From Desulfotomaculum sp. (lineage in GTDB: Bacteria; Bacillota; Desulfotomaculia; Desulfotomaculales; Nap2-2B), in contig DMDI01000251.1 of the NCBI GenBank assembly GCA_003445555.1, positions 1-10,789 of the forward strand: 10,789 nucleotides of DNA, written 5' to 3'. Under the pieces are notes generated by a model, which searched no databases, was not told the DNA's origin, and saw only the letters and a program-made list of their open reading frames with translations. Positions within the stretch are counted from its first letter, which is position 1, and each line of letters begins with the position of its first letter. The position numbers were made by a program, and so were the translations under genes. Positions 1 through 5,267 of this stretch are shown here, piece by piece.

Positions 1-268
1 CTAAATTCAGGCTTTTCCTGACGGTTACAACCTCCCTATACAGTTCCATCGGTAATGAGAGAAGTCTGGTAGTAGGCAGGGCGTCTTCAATAAATTTCTG
101 AAAAATGTCCTCTTTACCATATTTGAACAGGATTACACCAATAGAATGCAAAGAGAAATCTGTTATGTTGAGATTTCCGATATTGTTATCCAGAAACTTC
201 TTACAACTTTCTTTCCCATCCTGCCTCAAGAGTATTTCTAAAAATACATTCGTATCCACTAAAAACAT
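1..268 (-). CDS. PIN-domain ribonuclease toxin (VapC-like), C-terminus cut by window edge
   Basis: I translated this by hand from ATG at 268. It opens MFLVDTNVFLEILL, the first beta strand of a PIN domain with the metal-binding Asp at residue 5. It continues through ITDFSLHSIGVILF and LLSLPMELYREV, a pattern I recognise from PIN toxins paired with DUF2281 proteins. The frame is open to base 1, so about 89 residues are visible and the distal acidic residues lie outside. PIN toxins cleave RNA (family knowledge). The start is set by the preceding antitoxin: TAATG makes the antitoxin stop and this ATG share one base, so translation is almost certainly coupled. It would be the distal gene of the leftmost cassette. 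Confidence 0.85.
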   Translation of the reverse strand, partial: MFLVDTNVFLEILLRQDGKESCKKFLDNNIGNLNITDFSLHSIGVILFKYGKEDIFQKFIEDALPTTRLLSLPMELYREVVTVRKSLNL

Positions 269-477
269 TATCTCCACTCCAAAGCCCTATGTTGCAATTC
301 AATAGAAGTGAATTTCTCCCGTAGCTCTAATAAGCCCCCTTCCCAGTCGAACTTAAACCTTTTCGCCATTTTTTTACCTTTATACTTCTTTAGCAGAAAC
401 TCCATATAATCCAAAACCTCCCTCCTTAAATCTTCAGGAAGCTCTTGTACTTTCAGCTCGATTTCCTTTTCATACAT
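268..477 (-). CDS. DUF2281-type antitoxin of the PIN toxin
   Basis: This 69-residue protein has the DUF2281 antitoxin layout. An N-terminal helix (roughly residues 5-30, with LPEDLRREVLDYMEFLL) would mediate dimerisation or DNA contact. A C-terminal toxin-wrapping segment contains FDWEGGL and ends ELQHRALEWR, the signature of this family. It would bind and neutralise the downstream PIN nuclease and repress its own operon (family knowledge). The start at 477 has a good Shine-Dalgarno GGGAGGT seven bases upstream. Its stop overlaps the toxin ATG by one base, giving the usual antitoxin-first order. A TTTAAATA box lies 36 bases upstream. Confidence 0.85.
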   Translation of the reverse strand: MYEKEIELKVQELPEDLRREVLDYMEFLLKKYKGKKMAKRFKFDWEGGLLELREKFTSIELQHRALEWR

Positions 478-513
478 GATTCTTACCTCCCTGATATTTT
501 ATCGGTCTCTTCC

Positions 514-521
514 TATTTAAA
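514..521 (-). promoter_or_regulatory. Candidate TATA-like box upstream of DUF2281 antitoxin
   Basis: On the minus strand TTTAAATA lies 36 bases before the antitoxin ATG and is followed by the GGGAGGT ribosome-binding site. The spacing would suit an archaeal TATA box with a short leader, but a poor bacterial -10 is also possible. I see no -35 that would settle it. Confidence 0.25.
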
Positions 522-532
522 GGATGTCGCTT

Positions 533-663
533 AATGGGCGGCGGCATATCCGAAGTTTGAGAAAATTATATCATAATTTACGAAAATTTTGGATATGCCG
601 CAGTTGTGCGATGTCGCAAGCGGAGCGAGCGGCAAAACAGAACTGCGGGAACCGCCGCCCATT
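533..663. repeat. Nested inverted repeat (three-way palindrome)
   Basis: An outer perfect 12-bp stem pairs 533-544 (aatgggcggcgg) with 652-663 (ccgccgcccatt). Inside it are an 11-bp perfect stem, 541-551 with 591-601 (gcggcatatcc / ggatatgccgc), and a weaker one, 600-605 with 641-646. The weaker one encloses gcaagcggagcgagcgg, the same GCGAGCGGAGCGAGC-like centre found in the hairpins at 662-702 and 2734-2774. The first and second stems share 541-544, so they compete. The interval has no convincing gene and separates the DUF2281/PIN module from the next attC-like element. Confidence 0.7.
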
Positions 664-702
664 GTGCAAAATCCAGCGAGCGGATCGAGCGATTTTGCAC
701 AA
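662..702. repeat. 41-nt hairpin repeat, copy 1
   Basis: A perfect 12-bp inverted repeat (ttgtgcaaaatc / gattttgcacaa) flanks a 17-nt loop, cagcgagcggatcgagc. A second copy at 2734-2774 matches at 38 of 41 positions. Read on the minus strand, the repeat starts inside the GTTGTGC box of the attC-like element at 697-787, so it would sit at the head of the next cassette. Confidence 0.8.
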
Positions 703-787
703 CGTATCGCAAATATGCGAAGTTTGGTATAAGCCAAATTTGAGTGGAGCAATCTTTAATTACGAAACCGCATATTTGCTGTTATGT
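697..787 (-). other. attC-like palindromic site A (between DUF2281/PIN and Yip1 modules)
   Basis: On the minus strand: ACATAAC (787-781), one base, an 11-bp stem GCAAATATGCG (779-769), a 49-nt loop, the exact complementary arm (719-709), five bases, then GTTGTGC (703-697). The loop holds a further 8-bp hairpin (720-727 with 734-741, one wobble). A TAAC-ending left box, stem, variable middle and GTT-starting right box are the parts of an integron attC site. The left box ACATAAC fits RYYYAAC imperfectly, and GTTGTGC is close to GTTRRRY. I infer attC-like function; it is not shown. Confidence 0.5.
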
Positions 788-862
788 CTCCAGTAAAGGC
801 AAAATCCGAAGGATTTCGAGTTGTGAGGCGGCATTTTTACTTTAAGTATACGACAAAAAAAT

Positions 863-1468
863 CTAAAAACCTGGTACTGGAACAAGAGTTTGTATCATTC
901 CTCCAGCTCCTAGCAAACCAAAAGCTCCTGCTATTGCCGTTGCAATAATTATCGGCACCGCAATCGCAGTAGTAGCCTTTGCCATTGTCAAGTCCTGCTT
1001 TCTTGCCAGCACATAGACAATTATTAAGAAAGCATATATCGATGTCCAGATATTCACAAACGGTATCCAACCAAACAGTAAATTTGGCAACATAAACACT
1101 ACCATCGCCGGAACCGTATCTGAATATTTTTTCTTTGCGCCAAGGAAGATCGCAAAGATATGCAATATTACGCTGCCAATTAACAATAGAAGTACACTAC
1201 CAATTATCACACCCACAAAGGCAACCATAGCTGCAATAGGCGGCTCAAATACATTACCTAGGCTTGTTGCGAACGGCAAACCCGTCAGCGATATTCGACC
1301 CAAACTGAGCATTTCAATTGCAGAGATTATAGCTAGAACAACTGAAACTATTGCTATAAATTTTATGTTTTCGCCAACGCTCTCGGTCTTAGCATCTGCA
1401 TATTTCTCAATATGTACCATGATTTGCCAGATTTTGTTTCCAATTGTTATTTTTTCACCTTCTTTCAT
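863..1468 (-). CDS. Yip1-like multi-pass membrane protein
   Basis: This 201-residue protein has a soluble N-terminus (1-34) and four or five hydrophobic segments, at about 36-54, 79-108, 120-134, 138-156 and 165-188. The middle contains LHIFAIFLGAKKKYSDTVPA followed by a proline-bearing hydrophobic stretch. This matches the His-x-x-(hydrophobic)-GAK-x-x-(Y/F)-x-x-T pattern of prokaryotic Yip1 domains. Function in prokaryotes is unknown. Only AT-rich sequence precedes the ATG at 1468, with no Shine-Dalgarno; TATAATATTTAA begins 26 bases upstream, so the mRNA may be leaderless or the promoter very close. It is the only long gene between attC-like sites B and A, so it would be a single-gene cassette of about 820 bp. 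Confidence 0.7.
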   Translation of the reverse strand: MKEGEKITIGNKIWQIMVHIEKYADAKTESVGENIKFIAIVSVVLAIISAIEMLSLGRISLTGLPFATSLGNVFEPPIAAMVAFVGVIIGSVLLLLIGSVILHIFAIFLGAKKKYSDTVPAMVVFMLPNLLFGWIPFVNIWTSIYAFLIIVYVLARKQDLTMAKATTAIAVPIIIATAIAGAFGLLGAGGMIQTLVPVPGF

Positions 1469-1521
1469 AAATATTTTGAATATTAAATATTATACTTTGT
1501 ATAGCGTCGCCGAGCAATTAG

Positions 1522-1604
1522 ACATAACGTCAAGAGCGTATCTGAAGTTCCCCGAAGGGGAATTTGGGCGAAGCGGAGCGAAGCCAGATACGCTCTTGTT
1601 ATAC
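1522..1604 (-). other. attC-like palindromic site B
   Basis: On the minus strand: GTATAAC (1604-1598), a 14-bp perfect stem (1598-1585 with 1544-1531, core AGAGCGTATCTG), then GTTATGT (1528-1522). The region between the arms holds GCTTCGCTCCGCTTCGCCC and a small TTCCCC/GGGGAA hairpin. That middle aligns with site C over about 41 nt, while the stems are unrelated in sequence. The stop codon TAA of the upstream small gene lies inside the GTATAAC box, as in many integron cassettes. Confidence 0.6.
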
Positions 1605-1769
1605 GAAGTGCACACTCCCCTCAGCCTTATGTTTCGGTGTTTCAGGCTTAATTCTATCCTTTATATATCTCTTTTGTTCCTCGTAGCTCATGTTCATAAA
1701 CTCTTTGCTCAACTTATCCCTGATTTCGCGCATCATTTTCACCGCATCAAACTTCTTCTCACTCCTCAT
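1599..1769 (-). CDS. Small partner (probable antitoxin) of the PIN protein, 56 aa
   Basis: I read this from the sequence: ATG at 1769, 56 codons, stop TAA at 1601-1599. The product is charged and helical, beginning MRSEKKFDAVKMMREIRDKLS, with YEEQKRYIKDRIKP in its second half. Small proteins of this type commonly follow PIN-domain genes and are taken to be the antitoxin (family knowledge). A strong Shine-Dalgarno, GGAGGTGA, lies about seven bases upstream within the PIN gene, and the two reading frames overlap by 11 bases, so the pair is translationally coupled in toxin-first order. The stop codon is embedded in the left box of attC-like site B, so the gene ends exactly where the palindrome begins. 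Confidence 0.75.
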   Translation of the reverse strand: MRSEKKFDAVKMMREIRDKLSKEFMNMSYEEQKRYIKDRIKPETPKHKAEGSVHFV

Positions 1770-2223
1770 AAGTTATCACCTCCAATGGACTTCTTATTTC
1801 TAATAAGGGATAACCATATTTAAGATTTACTGAGTTGTATCCACGAATCCTTTGCAAGTTTACAATATGTCTGAAGTTCCAGCTCACCAACACATCCACA
1901 CGGTTTATTGTCGCAATCGCTATATGTTCTGCATCAACTAATTTCCCTCCGCCTATTACCCCTTCAGCGATGTACTTCCCGGCAAGATTCACCGCTTCTT
2001 CCGTTAATTCAACATATTCTATATTTTTCTCAGGTATCTCCTTGAGTATATCCTGAACTTCTTGAGGTGCGTCCTTCAATTCAAGAGTCGTCAGTTCTGA
2101 CATCACCGCTATCGCTTCTCCACGCTTGAATTTATCAATTAGTTCCTGTGAAGCGTTTTGAAATTCTTTATCCAAACATCCACCAATTACCGAAGTGTCT
2201 ATATAGATTCTAAATCTCATCAT
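1759..2223 (-). CDS. PIN-domain protein, probable toxin
   Basis: This 154-residue protein has the PIN acidic positions: Asp9 in YIDTSVIGG, Glu48 in LTTLELKD, Asp97 in KLVDAEHIAIA, and an Asn116 in VSWNFRHIVN where many PIN nucleases have Asp. The segment LVSWNFRHIVNLQRI and a tail of the form YGYPLLEIRSPLEVI identify a well-populated toxin subfamily. It should be an Mg-dependent RNase. ATG occurs at 2223 and 2220; AAGGTG sits three bases before the first and six before the second, so 2220 may be the real start. It opens the cassette between attC-like sites C and B (about 735 bp) and overlaps its small partner gene by 11 bases. Confidence 0.85.
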   Translation of the reverse strand: MMRFRIYIDTSVIGGCLDKEFQNASQELIDKFKRGEAIAVMSELTTLELKDAPQEVQDILKEIPEKNIEYVELTEEAVNLAGKYIAEGVIGGGKLVDAEHIAIATINRVDVLVSWNFRHIVNLQRIRGYNSVNLKYGYPLLEIRSPLEVITYEE

Positions 2224-2257
2224 CTACACCTTTCTGTTCCTTAAATATGTGCATTTC

Positions 2258-2337
2258 GTATAACGGGTTGTGGATAAAAGAAGTTGCCGAAGGCACTTTG
2301 GGCGAAGTGAAACGAAGCCTTTTATCCGCTGTTAGGC
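2258..2337 (-). other. attC-like palindromic site C
   Basis: On the minus strand: GCCTAAC (2337-2331), a perfect match to the classical RYYYAAC box; three bases; stem GGATAAAAG (2327-2319); the middle; the complementary arm (2280-2272); seven bases; then GTTATAC (2264-2258). The middle holds a GCTTCG-x-TTCGCCC segment and a TGCC/GGCA hairpin, matching site B. The arms have unequal spacers (3 and 7), as attC arms often do. The right box differs from GTTRRRY at one position. Confidence 0.6.
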
Positions 2338-2445
2338 GCAGCGAACGCAGTAAGCGTAGTTGGCGAAGGGACACCATTATTTCTTTTTTATCTCCCTTGC
2401 TCTATACTCTGCTTCTGCTTCTTCTTTTTTGAGTTTACTCTCTAT

Positions 2446-2670
2446 CTAGCGGACGCCGCCCAGGTAGTGTGCTGTTATTCCGATTCCCCAACCTAAGAGG
2501 GGGTAAAAGAACCAGATAGCCTCGGGGGAATATATGAGGTTAATGGCTATTAACATAGCATTAACCAGCACGTACACTACCAGATGGACTGAAAAACCTC
2601 TTTTCTCATCCTCCGCCTTCATTTCCCTATACGCCTTTTTGTATTCCTCTAATGAAATTTCCTCTAACAT
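2446..2670 (-). CDS. Small 2TM-domain protein, ended by an in-frame TAG
   Basis: This 74-residue protein has an acidic N-terminus (EEYKKAYREMKAEDEKRGF) and two hydrophobic helices at about 28-46 and 51-70, separated by SPEAIWFFYP. It ends HYLGGVR. This is the 2TM domain pattern, function unknown. The start at 2670 has GAGGTGA six bases upstream. After the TAG the same frame stays open for 22 more codons to TAA at 2377. The extension (IESKLKKEEAEAEYRAREIKKK in two parts, charged and helical) is what 2TM proteins normally carry after a conserved Trp at the position of the TAG. A TGG-to-TAG change would explain it, so the full gene is probably 2377-2670. It would be the first cassette next to the recombinase. 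Confidence 0.7.
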   Translation of the reverse strand: MLEEISLEEYKKAYREMKAEDEKRGFSVHLVVYVLVNAMLIAINLIYSPEAIWFFYPLLGWGIGITAHYLGGVR

Positions 2671-2733
2671 ATTTTCTCACCTCATTAATAATAAGTTTGG
2701 TTTAATTTAAGTACTTTTGCGTCCCGAAGCCGA

Positions 2734-2774
2734 TTGTGCGAAATCTAGCGAGCGGAGCGAGCGATTTTGCACAA
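2734..2774. repeat. 41-nt hairpin repeat, copy 2, next to the recombinase
   Basis: A 12-bp inverted repeat with one G-T wobble (ttgtgcgaaatc / gattttgcacaa) flanks the 17-nt loop tagcgagcggagcgagc. It differs from copy 1 at 662-702 at only three positions. On the minus strand it begins with a GTTGTGC box (2775-2769). If the array is an integron, the first cassette's boundary with attI would fall there, between the 2TM gene and the divergent recombinase. Confidence 0.75.
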
Positions 2775-2815
2775 CTCGTTTCTATACGAATTGAATGCTT
2801 AATATCAACCTTTTA

Positions 2816-2844
2816 TTGCATATTATACAAACTTAATTTATAAT
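2816..2844 (+). promoter_or_regulatory. Probable sigma70-type promoter of the recombinase
   Basis: TTGCAT (2816-2821) and a perfect TATAAT (2839-2844) are separated by exactly 17 bases. The start codon is 60 bases downstream. The region is AT-rich, so chance is possible, but both boxes and the spacing are near ideal. Confidence 0.5.
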
Positions 2845-2903
2845 TATCAATAGAATTACCAATAATCACCTAACAATTTTGGTTTACCAATTTTTATAAA
2901 ATT

Positions 2904-3785
2904 ATGCAACAGAAATATTTAGAACAAACAGGACAGGAATTAAAATTAAGAAATTATAGCATCAAAACTACAAAAGCCTATCTTGGCTGTTTAAAGGAAT
3001 ATTTTGATTTTAAAAAATTTAATTTAGAAAAAATAGACGAGGAAAATATAAAGCAGTTTTTATTAAATAAACAAGGCAAAAATTATTCTTCGCAAACAAT
3101 AAACCTTTACTTAAATGCAATAAAATTTTTTTACCGCGAAGTATTGAAAATCTCTCAAAAGATAAACCTAAAATTCGCCAAACGAAGCAAAAAACTGCCG
3201 ATTGTTTTATCAAGAGAAGAGATTAAAAATATCATTGATGTAATCAAAAACCCAAAACATAAATTGATAATTTCTTTGGCTTACGGCGCCGGTTTAAGAA
3301 TTAGCGAGGTGGTCAATTTAAAAGCAAAAGATGTTAATTTGGAAGAACTAACTATTCATCTTAAGAATGCCAAAGGCAAAAAGGACAGGATCACTATTTT
3401 CCCGGAGAAAATTAAAACCAATCTTCAAAACTTAATCGCGGGCAAAAATCCAAACGATAGCAGGGGATATATCAAGGCAACAAGGGTCATGGGAGGTAAT
3501 ATCCCACATTTTTCAATCACAGTTTACGGTTTTGATGAATATGCAAGAGTAAATATAGATGATTACGATTCCATATTAGAATCGGTAGCTTTTCAAATTG
3601 TTAATCTTAATAAAATGGACAATTCATCAATATCAGCATCTTTGAATCAACCTCAAATGATAATAGACCATATTCTTGATGTATTAGATAATAAAGGACT
3701 TATAAAAGTATCTAAAACTATGGGAGGGGGAGTTCATATTTTCAATGTATCTCCTGAATTAAAACGTATGTTGAGAAATACTTAA
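2904..3785 (+). CDS. Tyrosine recombinase N-terminal two-thirds fused to an unrelated tail
   Basis: Residues 1-185 are a tyrosine recombinase. The SAM-like DNA-binding domain spans about 10-85 (NYSIKTTKAYLGCLKEYF, SSQTINLYLNAIKFFYREVL). The catalytic domain begins KLPIVLSREEI and contains catalytic Arg132 (YGAGLRISEVVNLK) and the Lys beta-hairpin (AKGKKDRITIFPEK, about 156-169). I recognise it as a Xer/IntI-like enzyme of the Patescibacteria type. At about residue 185 (base ~3458) homology stops, so the HxxR box, the second His and the nucleophilic Tyr are all absent and the product cannot recombine DNA by itself. The frame continues without a stop into a different protein tail. There is no Shine-Dalgarno at the ATG. 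The gene points away from the attC-like array, as intI does in integrons. Confidence 0.75.
   Translation: MQQKYLEQTGQELKLRNYSIKTTKAYLGCLKEYFDFKKFNLEKIDEENIKQFLLNKQGKNYSSQTINLYLNAIKFFYREVLKISQKINLKFAKRSKKLPIVLSREEIKNIIDVIKNPKHKLIISLAYGAGLRISEVVNLKAKDVNLEELTIHLKNAKGKKDRITIFPEKIKTNLQNLIAGKNPNDSRGYIKATRVMGGNIPHFSITVYGFDEYARVNIDDYDSILESVAFQIVNLNKMDNSSISASLNQPQMIIDHILDVLDNKGLIKVSKTMGGGVHIFNVSPELKRMLRNT
3461..3785 (+). pseudogene. C-terminal piece of an unidentified protein, winged-helix-like
   Basis: These are residues 186-293 of the fused frame. The first part (RGYIKATRVMGGNIPHFSITVYGFDEY) may be beta-rich. The second part looks like a winged-helix turn: a helix ESVAFQIVNLNKM, then QPQMIIDHILDVLDNKGLIKVSKTM, then a beta-wing GGGVHIFNVSPELKRML. 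I do not recognise the parent protein. It has no start of its own here and is joined to the recombinase at about 3458-3460. Confidence 0.4.
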
Positions 3786-3834
3786 GATACAGTGCTTAGT
3801 ACAGTATGAAAAACTACACTATGCTCCATCCAAA

Positions 3835-3849
3835 TTCGGCTTCGCCGAA
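3835..3849. repeat. Small GC-rich hairpin between recombinase fusion and radC
   Basis: ttcggc (3835-3840), loop ttc, gccgaa (3844-3849) make a perfect 6-bp stem. The bases after it (cttatttta) are only partly T-rich, so it is at best a weak terminator for the upstream gene. Confidence 0.35.
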
Positions 3850-3902
3850 CTTATTTTACATAAAAACATTATCCGAAAATGGTACCACATTGAGGAATGG
3901 TA

Positions 3903-4310
3903 ATGAATAAGAAAAAGGAGTACCCGAGAGCTATCCGCAATTGGCCTGAAGAAGATAGGCCCAGGGAAAAGTTATTAAAATATGGTGAACATAGTTTAAG
4001 CAACGCAGAATTGCTGGCGATTTTGATCAGGACAGGGACAGCAGGAAAGAGCGCCATTGATCTTGGAAGAGAATTGTTGACAAAATTTAAAACCCTACGA
4101 TCAATGAGTGGCGTTGATATTTCGGAGTTCAAAGAGATTTTGGGTTTGAAGGATGCTAAAATTGCTCAAATAAAGGCTGCCGTTGAATTGGGCAGGCGCA
4201 TGATGAGTGAGGAAAAAGTCTTTCACGGCGTTGTGAAATCTGCTTCTGATGTCGTAGATTTTTTAATGCTTTTGATCTGGACGCCTTTGCCGGATCAGGC
4301 ACTACCTTAG
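3903..4310 (+). pseudogene. radC: RadC/UPF0758 N-terminal half, truncated
   Basis: Residues 1-122 match the N-terminal region of RadC: IRNWPEEDRPREKLLKYG, then SNAELLAILIRTGTAGKSAIDL, a helix-hairpin-helix segment, and KAAVELGRRMMSEE. The C-terminal JAB/MPN metalloprotease-like domain, with its His-x-His-Pro-Ser-Gly-Asp motif, is missing; a full RadC is about 225 residues. After DFLM (about base 4269) the frame runs 13 meaningless codons to TAG, while another frame takes over with methyltransferase sequence. ATG 3903 is chosen over ATG 3897 because GAGG at 3892-3895 is seven bases from the former and only one from the latter. Confidence 0.8.
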
Positions 4311-5266
4311 CCGTTGCCGAAAAGCTGGGGCGCCGCTGGATTGGCATCGACTGCGGCAAATTGGCGATTTATACCATGCAAAAGCGCCTCCTCAACTTAA
4401 AAAGCGAAATCGGCAATAAAGGAAAACCTTTAAAACCCAAACCGTTTACCCTTTACCATGCCGGTTTATACGATTTTTCTAAACTAAAACAACTGCTATG
4501 GGAAGAGTGGCGGCGATTTGCGTTGCTGCTGTTTAATTGCCGGGATAACAGGCACACTCTATCAGGAATTGAATTAGATGGTTATAAAGGCCGTTCCGAT
4601 GTGCTGGTTTTTGATTATCAAAAAGACGGCGGCGTAGTGCTGGATTACGGTTTTATTGATGATTTGCACGCCATGATTGGTTCCAAAGCCGGCAGGCAAT
4701 TCTTTATCATTGCCCCTGCCGCCAGCGTCACATTTCTGGAAGATTATATCGACAAGGGACCGGTGCGTTATTATATCCTGCGCATTCCCTATTCCATCAT
4801 CAACGAATTGCACAATCGGGACTTTGAAGCCATTAAACAGCCCGTTGACGAGAGTCAGGTCAACGATACGGTGGATGCTGTCGGTTTCGACTTTATCAGA
4901 CAGCCTAAATTGGAGTGTGCCTATTCCACAGAAAAATCAGAAGGTCAGATGATGGAATATGCAACCATTAAAATAAAAACATTCAAGAGTGAAGCCATGC
5001 TCAAAGGCGCCAGTCAACTGGCAAATCGGGAATCGCTGTCCATGGTTATGGTTGATTTCAGTTATGATGGAGAAATATTCAACCTGGACAAGGTGTATTA
5101 TGCCAAAGAGATCGAGAAGAATGCCTGGAAAGTGTTTCTGCCAAAGGAAGAATTTAAGGGACAAATAATGATTATTTATTTGGATATTTACGGTAACGAA
5201 TACCGGGAAGTCAAGACATTAGAAGATTTTACAGGTTCAAAACAAGATCAGAGGGGAGGCAATTGA
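4270..5266 (+). pseudogene. C-terminal half of a type III (beta-class) DNA methyltransferase, Mod fragment
   Basis: The frame opens at the radC junction, with no start of its own. At 4286-4306 it reads FAGSGTT, the S-adenosylmethionine-binding motif I, followed by AVAEKLGRRWIGID at 4313-4351. In beta-class N6/N4 methyltransferases motif I lies near the C-terminal end of the catalytic domain, so the DPPY catalytic motif and everything before motif I have been lost. About 305 residues follow, including a region around ELDGYKGRSDVLVFDY and a C-terminal part of beta character, typical of Mod proteins in this type III subfamily. The stop (5264-5266) is one base before the Res start, so the two were an operon. 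A TTG at 4361 could be misread as a start. The fragment should be catalytically dead. Confidence 0.8.
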
Positions 5267-5267
5267 T

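Noticed and set aside
105..305. Plus-strand 66-aa frame
   Set aside because: It lies antisense to the clearly recognisable PIN toxin and has no domain sense of its own.
2446..2448. Pyrrolysine codon in the 2TM gene
   Set aside because: The residue expected there is Trp, the protein is not a methylamine methyltransferase, and no pyl gene is in view; a point mutation is simpler.
662..2774. A CRISPR array suggested by repeated hairpins
   Set aside because: The repeat copies are few, unevenly spaced by whole genes, and there are no spacers of uniform length and no cas genes.
4361..5266. Methyltransferase-related frame taken as a complete gene from TTG 4361
   Set aside because: The same frame is open and clearly coding upstream through FAGSGTT at 4286-4306, so TTG 4361 is internal to a truncated gene.
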